Shown here: positions 42,392 through 51,737 of the stretch, in pieces
Numbering within the stretch: position 1 is the stretch's first letter
Layout of the letters: the number at the start of each line of letters is the position of its first letter
From: Verrucomicrobiota bacterium
GTDB lineage: Bacteria > Verrucomicrobiota > Verrucomicrobiia > Limisphaerales > UBA9464
DNA length: 64,000 nucleotides
Assembly (NCBI GenBank): GCA_017309115.1
Contig: JAFLEF010000039.1
Location: 1 to 64,000, forward strand
Reading direction: 5' to 3'
Notes under the pieces: model-generated
Databases searched by the model: none
What the model saw: only the letters and a program-made list of their open reading frames with translations
Told to the model about the DNA's origin: nothing
Made by a program: the position numbers and the translations under genes

Positions 42392-42567
42392 TGGTACCTC
42401 CTCCGGTTGAAGCGAGATCGGCAACGTGTCCGCGACGAAGGTTCGCGACGTGCTTGGAGGGCAGCCTCCAGGCTGGCGAGATATGCCCGCCACCGCTCCA
42501 CCAAGCCAGCGAGTTCTTCCGTAGAGAGTTCGCGTGTTTGCGCCTCGACTTCGTCTCGGATGTTCAT
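42388..42567 (-). CDS. 59-aa unknown protein
   Basis: A short gene encoding an acidic-to-basic helical protein, MNIRDEVEAQTRELSTEELA followed by GLVERWRAYL. Both ends overlap neighbours by ATGA: the ATG with the stop of the 170-aa gene and the TGA with the start of the RHH gene. That double coupling makes it a credible gene. It could be the partner (toxin- or antitoxin-like) of the RHH protein, but no motif proves this. Confidence 0.6.
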   Translation of the reverse strand: MNIRDEVEAQTRELSTEELAGLVERWRAYLASLEAALQARREPSSRTRCRSRFNRRRYQ

Positions 42568-43076
42568 CGGCCACCTCCACGAACGGCAGCCAGAAGGAGT
42601 TCGTGAAGCAACGCTTCCTCGGTGACGCCCCGGGCCTCAGCTTGGCCGATAAGGGCCTGAGCGAGTCCGCCACGAATCTCAACGCGAGACATGCGGCCCT
42701 TGATCTTCGCCAACTTCGCCTCTCCGCGAAGAGCGTTCAACACCGTCTCGGTCATCAAGTCGGTGCCGTGCCAATCCATGAATATGCGGATGGCTTCGAA
42801 CTGAGAGATCTCCCGGACCTCAGGGGCTCCCTTGAATCGCCTCCCGTCAGGACCAAGCGGACGAATGGCAAGAAGGTACTTGCCGCCAAGTTCGTGCAAT
42901 TCTTGAAGGGCCAAACCGGTTCGTCGGGTCCGCACTGTCCGGCCCTCACTGACGAGAGAATCGTAGAGTTCGACGCCTTCCCACCGCGGGAAAATCTCCT
43001 CATCGACGGCGAATCTTAAGACGGTGCCGTCGGGAAGGGTGGCTTCCCTGATAGTTTGACTGGATGTCGTTTGCAT
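42564..43076 (-). CDS. Unknown element protein
   Basis: A 170-aa protein (MQTTSSQTIREATLPDGTVL) with a beta-rich N-terminal half and a helical C-terminal half. No family is recognised. It is the first of three translationally coupled genes (170 aa, 59 aa, RHH protein) and lies 105 bp after the 55-aa gene. It may be a regulator module. Confidence 0.6.
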   Translation of the reverse strand: MQTTSSQTIREATLPDGTVLRFAVDEEIFPRWEGVELYDSLVSEGRTVRTRRTGLALQELHELGGKYLLAIRPLGPDGRRFKGAPEVREISQFEAIRIFMDWHGTDLMTETVLNALRGEAKLAKIKGRMSRVEIRGGLAQALIGQAEARGVTEEALLHELLLAAVRGGGR

Positions 43077-43181
43077 ACTTGTCTTTGTGCTGTGCCGGGG
43101 CGCCCGTTTGCGGCGGGGTGGCGTTGGTGTGCTTGTCTCTCCGATGCCGGCCCCGGCATTTCTGTTCGGAGAGGAAAGGGG

Positions 43182-43349
43182 TCATGCGGGTTCGAATCGG
43201 TACTCAGGCCCGAAGGTGCAAAGCAGGTAGTGCCACCCCGACGGAGTGAACACCGACAGTTCCCCCTGCCAAAGCTCGATGCGGACGGGCAGGGTATAGG
43301 GGCGCGAACTCGGGGGCGTGACGTGCATGAGGTAGTTCCCGGGTTTCAT
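43182..43349 (-). CDS. 55-aa protein coupled to the integrase
   Basis: A 55-aa protein, MKPGNYLMHVTPPSSRPYTL and onward, with a hydrophobic beta-like pattern. Its ATG overlaps the integrase stop by ATGA, which is why this start is chosen. The family is unknown; the tight link to int suggests a role in recombination or its control. Confidence 0.55.
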   Translation of the reverse strand: MKPGNYLMHVTPPSSRPYTLPVRIELWQGELSVFTPSGWHYLLCTFGPEYRFEPA

Positions 43350-44566
43350 GCTGTGGCGGGTAAGGCGATGACGTTGGAAGGGGTGGTGGGGCGGATGTCG
43401 AACCAAGACTTGGCTTCGGCTTCGGTGACCAAGGCCTTGTAGTGCGCGTGCACCATGGCGGCGGAGTTCCCGGATTCCGTGGCAACCCGGGCGGGATCCG
43501 CAGTGATGGCGAGCCGATACGAAATGTAGGAATGCCTCAGGGCGTTCCGCTTCCAGTCCACTCCCGCCAACTTGGCCCCGTCCGTGAACTTCTGGGCCAT
43601 CCATCCGGGGGTCTCCACTGGGCAGATGCGTCCTTCTCCCGTGTGGGGGAGGAGCCACTCCACCAAGTTGTCAGACAGGGGCACAACGCGACGGGATGCC
43701 GTCTTGGCTTGGTGGGCGCCCACGATCAGGACCTTTTGTTCCATCCGGATGTCCGACCAATCCAGGCGGGCAATCTCGGCCGGACGGAGGCCAGCGAAAG
43801 CCCCCAGGACGAAGGCGGGAATCATGTCGTCGGGAAGCTTGTTCAGAATCGCGGCGCATTCCTTGGGCGTGAAGATTTCCGCCTTGGCCGCTTCCGGCTT
43901 TGGCTTGTCCAACTCCGCCACTTCATCCGCCAAGGTTCGGGGAATGTACCGGAGGCGAGCGGCGAACCGGAAAAGGCCGACCACGTGACGCTGGAAGTTG
44001 AACTTGGTCCGGTTCGACAGTTGGGTGCCGTCTTGGGCCTTCAATCCCCGGAGCCACTTTAAGAGGAGGGCAGGGGTCACCGCGCCAATCTGGCACTGGA
44101 AATCATCCGCGAACCGAGCCAATCGCTTGGACGTGTCGGAAACGTGTTCAGGACTCAGCTTGCGGGCTTTGGCGTCGGCAATGAGTTCCGCGACTACCTC
44201 CGCGACTGTCCTTCGCTCATAGGTCTGACCGGAGAGGGAACCGATGTACGCTTGCACGGCCGCGTAGACTGACGCCCCCGTTCCATCCAGAAGCTTCTCC
44301 GCGGCGTCGTATTCCTGTCGTTCCTCAGGCCGGAAGCTCAGCGCATCCGGACGCCCCAGGGCGAACGCCTTGGCGGCATCGGTCGCTGCCTTGTTGGCGT
44401 CGCCTTCGTTCCCGAAATCCCGGATGACGCGCCTCCCGCCCGGTTCATGGTAGGCGAGTCGGAAGTAGTGGTACGGTCGGCCGGCGATGGTTCGCTTCGC
44501 CTTGTAGAGGGTCGCAACGAATGACCCCTTCTTGATCTGCTTGCCCTTGGCTTTGCCGCGTCTCAT
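43346..44566 (-). CDS. int: Tyrosine-type integrase
   Basis: A 406-aa site-specific recombinase. The core-binding domain is about 110-215 and the catalytic domain about 235-390. Box I arginine lies in AGLRPAEIARLDW, the beta-hairpin Lys in HQAKTASRRVVPL, box II is NALRHSYISYRLA (Asn where His is usual, Arg conserved), and the nucleophilic Tyr is in MVHAHYKALV. It lies 76 bp from the intact tRNA-Ser, whose 3' end is duplicated at 33353, so it is very likely the enzyme that integrated this element. Confidence 0.93.
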   Translation of the reverse strand: MRRGKAKGKQIKKGSFVATLYKAKRTIAGRPYHYFRLAYHEPGGRRVIRDFGNEGDANKAATDAAKAFALGRPDALSFRPEERQEYDAAEKLLDGTGASVYAAVQAYIGSLSGQTYERRTVAEVVAELIADAKARKLSPEHVSDTSKRLARFADDFQCQIGAVTPALLLKWLRGLKAQDGTQLSNRTKFNFQRHVVGLFRFAARLRYIPRTLADEVAELDKPKPEAAKAEIFTPKECAAILNKLPDDMIPAFVLGAFAGLRPAEIARLDWSDIRMEQKVLIVGAHQAKTASRRVVPLSDNLVEWLLPHTGEGRICPVETPGWMAQKFTDGAKLAGVDWKRNALRHSYISYRLAITADPARVATESGNSAAMVHAHYKALVTEAEAKSWFDIRPTTPSNVIALPATA

Positions 44567-44642
44567 TGCGTTGAGACTGTAGCAAACCGGTGGGAATCCT
44601 GTGTGAAACCGCCCTAAATCCTACGTAAGTCGTTGGTAGGCA

Positions 44643-44665
44643 TGGCGGAAGGGGAGGGATTTGAA
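44643..44665. repeat. Right attachment site (attR) within the tRNA-Ser 3' end
   Basis: Identical 23 bases to 33353-33375; covers the encoded CCA, discriminator, 3' acceptor strand and 3' half of the T arm. The integrase gene lies on the inner side. Confidence 0.9.
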
Positions 44666-44732
44666 CCCCCGGTAGGTTTTATCCTACGCCTGATTTCGAG
44701 TCAGGTGCCTTAAACCACTCAGCCACCCTTCC
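44643..44732 (-). tRNA. tRNA-Ser (anticodon CGA)
   Basis: A 90-nt tRNA with a 7-bp acceptor stem GGAAGGG/CCCTTCC, discriminator G and encoded CCA. The anticodon loop CTCGAAA gives anticodon CGA (reads UCG, Ser). A long variable arm (GTAGGATAAAACCTAC) is typical of class II serine tRNAs. Its last 23 nt serve as the attachment core for the adjacent element, and the gene remains intact after integration. Confidence 0.97.
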
Positions 44733-45145
44733 ATTATTGCGTCAGGCGAAGAAAGCAAGTTGCCGGCCCCGACGCAAGAATCGGTTTGTGGGGATAAACG
44801 CCAGCATCCGAAGGTCGCCGCACTGAACCGGCCCTCCGTTTCGGATACAGACATCTGCTGGAGAGTCTCCAGGCAGGGCGGCGGTCGCTTATCCGAAGGT
44901 CCACTTTCACTTTCACGGGACAGTTTGGATTGGCTTGTGAGGGTTTCCCAAAGCAATCCGACGGTGGCAGCCCGGTGCACCAGGCCCGATTCCTGTCAGC
45001 GTTGGAAACGGATCAACCTCAGGAAAAGGCACCCGGAGAAGTGGAGAATCCCTCGTTTTCCAGTCTCGCCCGTCAGGACTCAGAGATGATTGGCGGCTGC
45101 ATTTTTCTGAAACTTTCTGAAGAGCTGCGGCGTAAAGAGTGCGTG
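44733..45145. other. Intergenic region after tRNA-Ser
   Basis: Some 410 bp without a recognisable gene. Open frames here have no ribosome-binding site or family. It should contain the tRNA promoter (minus strand) and the promoter of the small membrane protein gene (plus strand). Confidence 0.5.
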
Positions 45146-45481
45146 ATGAGGACGACGACGATGAACGGTAAATTGAATCTGCTCGATGATATGGCCCAAG
45201 TACTGGCTGCCCCGCGGACGAAGCGGTCGGTGGCTCAGACTTCTCCGGAGATTCGGATTCGACCCACCAGGCCGGCATTGCGGGGGAATCGGCGGGTGGC
45301 AACTCGCCCGCTTTGGAAGACGAGTCTGGAGTCGGCTCGGGACACGATCGCGGAACAGTTGCTCCGCTGGACCCTGATCGTAACGGCGGCGACCGCGTTG
45401 CTCTGGTGCGGCTACACGGTGATGCAATTCGTCTTCGCCTGGAGTCATCTGGTGACCTGGGTGCGGTCGGCGATGTTGTGA
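45146..45481 (+). CDS. Small single-pass membrane protein (unknown)
   Basis: A 111-aa protein with an Arg-rich cytoplasmic N-terminal part and one transmembrane helix near the C-terminus (LRWTLIVTAATALLWCGYTV). It starts at ATG 45146; another ATG lies 15 bp later. No family is known to me. Short TTGAGAG-like repeats follow the stop codon. Confidence 0.55.
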   Translation: MRTTTMNGKLNLLDDMAQVLAAPRTKRSVAQTSPEIRIRPTRPALRGNRRVATRPLWKTSLESARDTIAEQLLRWTLIVTAATALLWCGYTVMQFVFAWSHLVTWVRSAML

Positions 45482-45564
45482 GCGAGGGAAGTTGCGAATA
45501 GAAAGTTGAGAGTAGAAAGTCCGAAAGAGTCTGGGTCGCCTCGATGGAATCTCGCCCGTGATCA

Positions 45565-46938
45565 CTAGGTCATCATTTCCGCGATCTGTTTGGTCGCGAT
45601 GCCGATCGGGCGGTCCAGCGGAATGCCGGCGCAGGTGAGCAGCGTGGTGAGCAGGTCGCCCTGATTTCCTTTGACCTCGGACAGGAAGCGGCCGGTTTTG
45701 ATGGATCCGCCGCCTTTGCCGGCAATGATGAAGGGCAGATTGTCGCGCCGGTGGTTGTCGCCGTCTTCCAAGCCGGAGCCCCACATCATGATGCAGTTGT
45801 CGAGCAGGGTGCCATCGCCTTCCTGGAGGGCGTGTATCTTCTTCACCATGTAGGCGAACTGATCGACATTGAGTTGGTTGATGGCCGCGACCTTCCGGAT
45901 CATTTCCTGATCGCTGCCGTAATGTGTCTGCGAATGGTGCTGGTTGGAAAATCCCAGCTCGGGGTAGGAAGCGCCGTTGGGCCGGGAGCCGATGTAGGTG
46001 CTGACGCGCGTGGTGTCCGTCTGGAAAGCGAGGATGGTGAGATCGCACATGACCTGCATGTATTCACTGCGCTTGTCGCCCTCGGGAATCTTCACCTCGA
46101 TGGGCGCCGAATCGGTGGCATGGCGTTTGGAAGGTCCGACACCGTTCTTCTCCAGAGCCGCGTTCTGTTGGCGGGTTTCGATAGCGGCGATGCGGCGTTC
46201 CACTGAGCGCACGCTGTCGAGATATTCGTCGAGCTTGTGCTGGTCTCCCCTGGCCAGCGTGCGACGCAGATCGCGGGCGCCGCCGAGCACCCGGTCGAGC
46301 ATCCGGCGATCCAGTGGGTTGGCCCGGGTGACTTTTCCTTCCTCGCCGCGCTTCCCGAAAAGACGGTTCAACACATTGCGGGGATCGGTCTCGGCCGGCA
46401 CGGGCTGGGTGGGCGACCGGAAACTGCAGTGGTTGTAGTATCCCTCATGCAGGCCTTCCTGATTCTCCTTCCAGGTTTGGGGCATGGTGGCCAATTCAAG
46501 CGAAGGGAGCAGGGTCTGGGCGCCGACATAGTTGGCCATGATCTGGTCGGCAGAAATGGAGATATTGATGCGGTTGCGGGAGTCGGCGTCGGGCAAGCGC
46601 GCGGTGAGCCAGGTGGACAGCTCCAGCGCGTGCGGGGCCCCGCCGAAAGGTTCGGTCGGCACGCCGGAGATGCCCTTCATCATAAGGCACTGATCCATGA
46701 TCGGTTTCAGGGACTGGATGATGGGCGGCGGTGAGTGGAGGAATTCGTCCTGACTCTTGGGCCAGAACTGATCCATGATGACCCCGTGCGGCATATACAT
46801 GAACGCCAGCCGTACCGGAGGCGTGGCCGTCGCCGTGGGCGCGGCCAAAGAATCCATAAACGGCAGCGCGAGGGAGACCCCGACTCCCTTCAGGAAAGTG
46901 CGGCGATCAACAAGAGATGGGTGATTCCTGGTGTTCAT
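45565..46938 (-). CDS. DUF1552 domain-containing exported protein
   Basis: A 457-aa protein of the DUF1552 family, common in Planctomycetota and Verrucomicrobiota. A twin-arginine signal ([18 protein letters not shown]) at about 11-28 indicates Tat export. Typical family motifs such as FMYMPHGV and [20 protein letters not shown] are present. The fold resembles the alkaline phosphatase/sulfatase superfamily and the activity is unproven. It lies 29 bp after the DUF1592 gene and is co-transcribed with it; such pairs are usually linked to degradation of complex polysaccharides. Confidence 0.88.
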   Translation of the reverse strand: MNTRNHPSLVDRRTFLKGVGVSLALPFMDSLAAPTATATPPVRLAFMYMPHGVIMDQFWPKSQDEFLHSPPPIIQSLKPIMDQCLMMKGISGVPTEPFGGAPHALELSTWLTARLPDADSRNRINISISADQIMANYVGAQTLLPSLELATMPQTWKENQEGLHEGYYNHCSFRSPTQPVPAETDPRNVLNRLFGKRGEEGKVTRANPLDRRMLDRVLGGARDLRRTLARGDQHKLDEYLDSVRSVERRIAAIETRQQNAALEKNGVGPSKRHATDSAPIEVKIPEGDKRSEYMQVMCDLTILAFQTDTTRVSTYIGSRPNGASYPELGFSNQHHSQTHYGSDQEMIRKVAAINQLNVDQFAYMVKKIHALQEGDGTLLDNCIMMWGSGLEDGDNHRRDNLPFIIAGKGGGSIKTGRFLSEVKGNQGDLLTTLLTCAGIPLDRPIGIATKQIAEMMT

Positions 46939-46967
46939 GGTGGTGCTTTGGTCGTGGCAAATGGGGT

Positions 46968-48902
46968 TCAGTCTTCAACTCGACGATGGGTGAACAGGTA
47001 GCTGGTGATGACTTCGGTGACGATCGTTCTCACCCGGTAGCCATCCTCGGCAATTCGGGCCATCAACCGGTCGATGACAATTTCATCGTAGCCTTCCAAC
47101 GGTCGCCCGAGCGCGTGGGCCATGAACCGTTCGGTCAGGTTCCGGGCCAGGTCGGCCTCCCGCTGCGCCAGGAGTCGTTTCAATTCCGCTGGGTTGGAGA
47201 AGGCCTCACCGGTTGGAAGTCTTCCTGCCGAGTCGATCGCGACCCCGGCGTCATTCCGCTCACGCCACCGACCGATGGCGTCGAAGTTCTCCAGACCGAA
47301 ACCGATTGGGTCGAGCACCCGGTGGCAGTTGGCGCAGACGGGATCCTTCGTGTGGAGTTCGGTCCGTTGCCTCAGCGTCAAACCCTCAACGCTCTTCACT
47401 TCCTGCGCGTCGAGCTTGGGCACGTCAGGCGGCGGTGGCGGAACGCGTTCACCAAGGATCTGCTCAAGCACCCACACGCCCCGACGAACGGGGCTGGTCC
47501 GGGTCGGGAACGAGGTTGCCGCCAGCGTGGCCGCCATGCCGAGGATGCCGCCCCGGTTGGGGTCCTCCAGTTTGACCCGGCGCATCCTAGGCCCTCGAAT
47601 GGATGGCCTGAGGTCGTATAGCTCGGCGAGCGGCTCATTCAGGAAGGTGTAATCGCTGTCTACAAACCTGATAATCCGTTGGTTCTCGCGGACGATGCTT
47701 TCGAAGAACAAACGGGCTTCATTCATCATCGCTTCCCGCAGTGGCGGCGTCATATGGGGGAACAGTTTCGGATCGAAAACCTGGGATTCCAAGTCATGCA
47801 CCCGCAGCCACTGGGCACCGAACCCGTCGAACAAGGCCCGGGCCTGGGGGTGTCTCAGGAGGCGCTCGGCCTGGGTCCGCAACGTCCCGGGTTTGTGCAG
47901 TTCGCCCTTGTCGGCCAGGGCGGACAGCTCGGTGTCGGGCGGTGCCGACCACAATAGATAGGACAAGCGCGAGGCCAGGTGGTGGTCATCCAATCGCACG
48001 ATGGGTTTGTCCGATTGGACCACTTCGGCGGGCGTGATGAAGAGGAACTGGGGAGAGACAAGAATCGCTTTGAGCATCAGTCCCAGCGACGCGGTGTGGC
48101 TGAGATTGTCTTCCCGGGCGAGATCGTAAACGTCCACCAAGACTTCCAATTCCGCATCGGACACCGGTCGCCGATAGGCCTTACGGGCGAGCGTGCGAGC
48201 CACCTTCCTCGCCGCCTCGCGGAGATCGGCGCCCTGTGATGGTACCTTGCCAAAGAGTCGCTTCTGGACCGCGGTTGGCGCCTTGCCTTCCGGCGCAACA
48301 ATCTGCTCAACGACCTGGTTGGCCAGTTCGAGGAACAGTTCCGATTGCATCGGGGAAATCGAATTGAGGTAACCCTCCCCGACAGCTTCCTCGGGCAACC
48401 CGTCGGCGATCGCCGGGTCCACGCCGTATAGATCGCGCAACGTGTTGCCATACTCCACGCGAGTCAGGCGACGAATCACGTAGGGACCCGGATCTTTCGG
48501 GCTCAGGTATTTGAGTTGGCCAATCCAATCAATGAATTGGCGGCGTTCCTCGTCGGTGGGTTGCTTGGCCGCGTCTTCCGGCGGCATGTCCTGCACCTTG
48601 ACGTTCGCAACGGCCTTCTTCCAATGCAGGAATGCGGAACCGCGGCCGGGCTCCTTCAGGTCCACCTCCAAGTTGACGTTCGCCTTGGCACGGCCACCGC
48701 CGTGGCACTTCGTGCAGTAGGTCTTTACGAAGGGCCCCACCTTTTCCTTGAAGACCTTCCTCGCGTTGGCCCGCTGCGCCGCCTCCTCCGCGCTCTCACC
48801 GTCGGTCTCGGCCAGACACGGTGAGACCAGCAACCCAATCAGAGCACAGCCCAGAGCCGCGATCTTCGCAGGAACAGTCCGGACCATGCACGATGGCTGC
48901 AT
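46968..48902 (-). CDS. DUF1587/DUF1592/DUF1588/DUF1585 heme-binding protein
   Basis: A 644-aa exported protein. After a signal peptide (about 1-31) comes a heme c motif in [13 protein letters not shown] (about 57-69). The DUF1587 ([17 protein letters not shown]), DUF1592, DUF1588 ([18 protein letters not shown]) and DUF1585 domains follow in the standard order, and [19 protein letters not shown] is the second, C-terminal CxxCH. It is probably a periplasmic redox partner of the DUF1552 protein encoded downstream. Confidence 0.88.
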   Translation of the reverse strand: MQPSCMVRTVPAKIAALGCALIGLLVSPCLAETDGESAEEAAQRANARKVFKEKVGPFVKTYCTKCHGGGRAKANVNLEVDLKEPGRGSAFLHWKKAVANVKVQDMPPEDAAKQPTDEERRQFIDWIGQLKYLSPKDPGPYVIRRLTRVEYGNTLRDLYGVDPAIADGLPEEAVGEGYLNSISPMQSELFLELANQVVEQIVAPEGKAPTAVQKRLFGKVPSQGADLREAARKVARTLARKAYRRPVSDAELEVLVDVYDLAREDNLSHTASLGLMLKAILVSPQFLFITPAEVVQSDKPIVRLDDHHLASRLSYLLWSAPPDTELSALADKGELHKPGTLRTQAERLLRHPQARALFDGFGAQWLRVHDLESQVFDPKLFPHMTPPLREAMMNEARLFFESIVRENQRIIRFVDSDYTFLNEPLAELYDLRPSIRGPRMRRVKLEDPNRGGILGMAATLAATSFPTRTSPVRRGVWVLEQILGERVPPPPPDVPKLDAQEVKSVEGLTLRQRTELHTKDPVCANCHRVLDPIGFGLENFDAIGRWRERNDAGVAIDSAGRLPTGEAFSNPAELKRLLAQREADLARNLTERFMAHALGRPLEGYDEIVIDRLMARIAEDGYRVRTIVTEVITSYLFTHRRVED

Positions 48903-49528
48903 GCTTGGTATCCAAGCACAAGTGACGGGGAAATGGAATGAAGAGAATGCCGCTGCGCCAGAATTCCCTTCACCACCTGGCCGTATGCGCCGCCGGTGAG
49001 TTTGAAGTCGAGGCTGGCGTGGTGGAATAGGATGAATTGAATTTTGAGGCTGGTCGTTCTTTGTCGAAGAACCTGCCGGAGCTCGGTCGGGCAGACGTAC
49101 GCGGGTTTCGGTGCGTTTCAGTGAGGTCCTGCCGGATTCACGCGAATAGTGATTTTCGACCCCGCGCTGCTGACATTTTCACTGAGAGTGGCCATTCCGC
49201 ACCACTTAAACTCGGTGTGTGTAACAGTTGCAGATGGAGGCGAGGGTCGGAATCGTCCGCCTAACGTGCAGCGACTGGGGTCAAAATGCCCGTTTTTCCT
49301 CGGAAAACAAGGTAAACCACCCTAACCGATCCTAACCCACTTTAAGCCGTTTGGTGTCCGTTCCGGTGTCCGTTCCGGTGTCCGTGTTGCGAACTGAAAA
49401 CGCGCCCGAATCTCGCCTTTTCACCCACGCTTCTCACCGGATGCCACCGTAACTCCCATCCACCCCAATTCCACCGCGGGTGCCACGTTGAAGCAGCGCC
49501 GGAGTCCGGGCAGCCTCATCGGCACACT
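48903..49528. other. Intergenic region with the left island repeat
   Basis: No gene is recognised. It contains the promoter side of the DUF1592 operon, a 143-bp segment repeated at 59552-59694, and two or three tandem GGTGTCCGTTCC units near 49352-49385. GC content drops slightly compared with neighbouring genes. Confidence 0.6.
49235..49377. repeat. 143-bp direct repeat, left copy
   Basis: It matches 59552-59694 in the same orientation over 143 bp with about 8 mismatches (some 94 percent identity, counted by eye). It ends in GGTGTCCGTT units. The two copies enclose the AbiE and arsenic genes, so they are candidate island borders. Confidence 0.85.
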
Positions 49529-50302
49529 TCAGTCCTCCTCGCGACTCCGGGGTGGAACTTGGGCAGCCCGGTCGAGATACCCCTTTTCCAGTTGTTGCTC
49601 GCGAAACCGCCGAACCTTCGGGTGCGTGCAGCCGTTGATGGCTGCCAAAGGCAGGATCGCCGACCAGTCAACCTGATGCTGCTCACCGAATTTCCGGGCA
49701 CGCCGGGTGGTGGTCAGCTTGAGGACATGATTCACCGCCCCCAACAAGTGCGCGGCGGGCACATGTCCAGCCTCCACCTCCCCGAGGAACTCCCGCAGGA
49801 ATCCTCGAACACACGGCAACAAGATCATCACGTGCAGGGCGTCCCGCCGATTCTCCTGCGGGACCTTGGCGACCAGTTCGAGTTTGGATGCCAACAAGGA
49901 AATCGGATCCATCACCCGGATGGAGAGCCCGTTCCACTCGGCTTCGACGGCCGTCTCCTCCAGGTTCCCGGTCACCCCAGGCACCCGCCGGACGACTTCG
50001 ATGTTGGATCGAATGTCACCAATCCGGAATGGGACGGCACCCGCCAAGGCGGTCATGGCCACCGTGGGCGGAAAGATAGGCTGCGCTCCCAACTGACGCG
50101 CGATCCAACGGACGTCGTCCGAGCCCCCCTTGAAGTCGATGTCTTCGCTGGTAAACGGCAGAAGGCCCTCGAGTTCAGGCTCATTTTTCAGGTAGCGCTC
50201 CGCCCAATAGTTGACGGCTTGACCGCCAATCAGGACGTAGGGACGACCCGCGGCATTCCGCAGCTTGAAGACTTCGGAAAACTCGCGGAGTGAAAACCTC
50301 AC
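49529..50302 (-). CDS. Nucleotidyltransferase-like toxin (AbiEii-like)
   Basis: A 257-aa protein. VLIGGQAVNYWAERY (about 23-37) and PFTSEDIDFKG (about 49-59) give the G-G/S plus D-x-D signature of minimal nucleotidyltransferases; this pairing with an AbiEi-like gene upstream is the type IV toxin-antitoxin layout. Predicted toxin: transfers nucleotides to tRNA or proteins and halts growth, protecting against phages. The GTG start overlaps the stop of a 61-aa gene. It is 150 bp from the 143-bp repeat at the island's left border. Confidence 0.72.
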   Translation of the reverse strand: MRFSLREFSEVFKLRNAAGRPYVLIGGQAVNYWAERYLKNEPELEGLLPFTSEDIDFKGGSDDVRWIARQLGAQPIFPPTVAMTALAGAVPFRIGDIRSNIEVVRRVPGVTGNLEETAVEAEWNGLSIRVMDPISLLASKLELVAKVPQENRRDALHVMILLPCVRGFLREFLGEVEAGHVPAAHLLGAVNHVLKLTTTRRARKFGEQHQVDWSAILPLAAINGCTHPKVRRFREQQLEKGYLDRAAQVPPRSREED

Positions 50303-50484
50303 GTGCGCGCCCAGCCGGCCATGGCCCGGGCCACCTGCTTGAAGTTGGTGATCCGCCAGGTGACGTCCCCCACCAGCGACGCGCGGCGTTGAAGCTTCAC
50401 CGCCTGCTTCCGCCCACGGCGAGCCGATCGCAAAGCCGTCATGCGGTTGCGTGCCTCCTGCTGTTTGACTTGGTGGAGCGTCAT
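50299..50484 (-). CDS. Small basic protein between AbiEi-like and AbiEii-like genes
   Basis: A 61-aa, strongly basic protein (MTLHQVKQQEARNRMTALRS) whose stop overlaps the nucleotidyltransferase start (GTGA). Classical AbiE loci have only two genes, so this third small gene is unusual. It may be a leader that couples translation, a second antitoxin or a nucleic-acid-binding accessory. No family is recognised. Confidence 0.55.
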   Translation of the reverse strand: MTLHQVKQQEARNRMTALRSARRGRKQAVKLQRRASLVGDVTWRITNFKQVARAMAGWART

Positions 50485-50588
50485 CTCATCCTTTTCTTAC
50501 GCCGATACCGCAAAGGCGACGACGACGCAAGCACACCCCTGGAATCGTCACAGGGAATACGCCCACGGCCTGGGTATCCTCGCCTCCA

Positions 50589-51332
50589 TCATGAGGAGAG
50601 GTTGAGCCGGGTTCCGTTCTTAAGCCGGCCGGACCATCGGCTGCCGGTCAGGTGCTTGGCCGCCGCCCGGCGAGCGTCCTCCGCCCAGGGGAGCTGCAAC
50701 TCCTCCGCCCACTGGACACAGAGTCTGGCCACCTTGACGCGCTGGCAGTGCCGCAGATGCAGGGAGAGCACCTCAGGACGCAGCGAGCGGACGCCTTCCA
50801 TGAGGTTCCGGGCCTCCTCGACGCCTTGATGGATGCCGACCTCGCTCAGCATTTCGAGCAACGCGCGCTCCGGGACGGAAACGCGGACGCCCTCCGGCTG
50901 ATCCGGCAGCGGCTCCAAACCTGTTCCGACAGGCAGGCTGGGAGCGAACGGGGTGCGGGTGGTGTAGCGGGCCGGAAAACGTTCGGTAAACCAATCCGGG
51001 AGACGGAGGTTGCGTTCTCCCCACAACCACAACGGTTCCCGGGCCGGCACGTTGTGCCCGAAGCCCCGCCAGGCGAGCGCCGTCTTGCCGCCGACATGAA
51101 ATCCAGCGACCTGCAGTGCCAGAAATTGCAGGCAGTCGGCTTGCCGCAGATTGTCGTTTGGAAACCGGAAGACACCCCGCCCCAACCGGCTCAGCCAACC
51201 TGACTTCAGGTAGTGATGCGCCAAAGCTGGCGAGACTCCCAAGGCGGCCAGTTGGGCCGTCTCCACCGGGGCCCCTCTGGGCACTTCCGTCTGCAAGCGA
51301 CGGAGTATGTTGTGCCTTTCAACTAAAGCCAT
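50589..51332 (-). CDS. AbiEi-like antitoxin/transcriptional regulator
   Basis: A 247-aa protein. The N-terminal part (about 20-65, TAQLAALGVSPALAHHYLKS followed by GWLSRLGRGVFRF) is the winged-helix AbiEi N-terminal domain, which in known systems binds the operon promoter. The rest matches the AbiEi-type C-terminal region that opposes the toxin. It is the first gene of the AbiE-type operon and has a promoter placed so close that its mRNA may be leaderless. Confidence 0.72.
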   Translation of the reverse strand: MALVERHNILRRLQTEVPRGAPVETAQLAALGVSPALAHHYLKSGWLSRLGRGVFRFPNDNLRQADCLQFLALQVAGFHVGGKTALAWRGFGHNVPAREPLWLWGERNLRLPDWFTERFPARYTTRTPFAPSLPVGTGLEPLPDQPEGVRVSVPERALLEMLSEVGIHQGVEEARNLMEGVRSLRPEVLSLHLRHCQRVKVARLCVQWAEELQLPWAEDARRAAAKHLTGSRWSGRLKNGTRLNLSS

Positions 51333-51338
51333 GCTTTA

Positions 51339-51368
51339 ACTATAGCACTTATCCTATGCAGTTTGCAA
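51339..51368 (-). promoter_or_regulatory. Candidate promoter of the AbiE operon
   Basis: On the minus strand TTGCAA (51363-51368) and TATAGT (51339-51344) are 18 bp apart. The -10 ends only 6 nt before the ATG at 51332, so transcription would begin at or near the start codon, giving a leaderless mRNA. This is read from the sequence only. Confidence 0.45.
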
Positions 51369-51543
51369 CCCCGTCAAAGACCTCTTCTCGCGAAACTCTC
51401 GACCAGTCCAGCCTGCCCGAGTTCGCCCATCGACGGGGCCCCAGTCGCCCGGTGGGGACCGCGACCGAGGGTGCGCTTCGCTTCGGCCCCACCGGCTCTA
51501 GCCCCATTGATGACCTCTCCCGGACGGATGCAGTTCGCCGGAG

Positions 51544-51583
51544 GTCGAGGATCGGTAAGGCATCGGAAGGCCGCCGTCCGCGC
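51544..51583. repeat. 40-bp direct repeat left of the arsenic genes
   Basis: It matches 59250-59289 in the same orientation with one mismatch over 40 bp. The pair immediately brackets the arsenic operon and lies inside the 143-bp repeats. The rest of the gap 51369-51737 shows no gene. Confidence 0.85.
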
Positions 51584-51737
51584 GAAAGAGGTCGGCCCCT
51601 TGGGATGGCCGGCTCAGGGAAAATGGGGAGAATGGCTTTCCGATGATCAAACCCGTCATACCGCCCATGAAACTCCAGACAGCCGAGTGCCCACACTAGG
51701 TGTGCTCCCTCCTTTGAGACGAGGAAGGGAAGCGCCC

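Larger units (their letters stand above)
33353..44665. mobile_element. Integrative element in tRNA-Ser with lone tape-measure gene
   Basis: An 11.3-kb element bounded by a 23-bp direct repeat made of the 3' end of tRNA-Ser(CGA). All recognised genes are on the minus strand: tyrosine integrase next to the intact tRNA, several small regulators, a DUF3102 protein, an ERCC4-type nuclease, unknown genes and a phage tail tape-measure-like gene at the distal end, followed by a terminator. Most genes overlap by ATGA or GTGA, a phage-like packing. No terminase, portal, capsid, tail tube or lysis gene is recognisable, so it is either a phage satellite/relic or an element of a different nature that keeps a tape-measure protein. 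Confidence 0.82.

Noticed and set aside
44930-45145. N-terminal extension of the small membrane protein gene
   Set aside because: Residues before the ATG at 45146 have no coding character, and the proposed start lies in a normal position for a small membrane protein.
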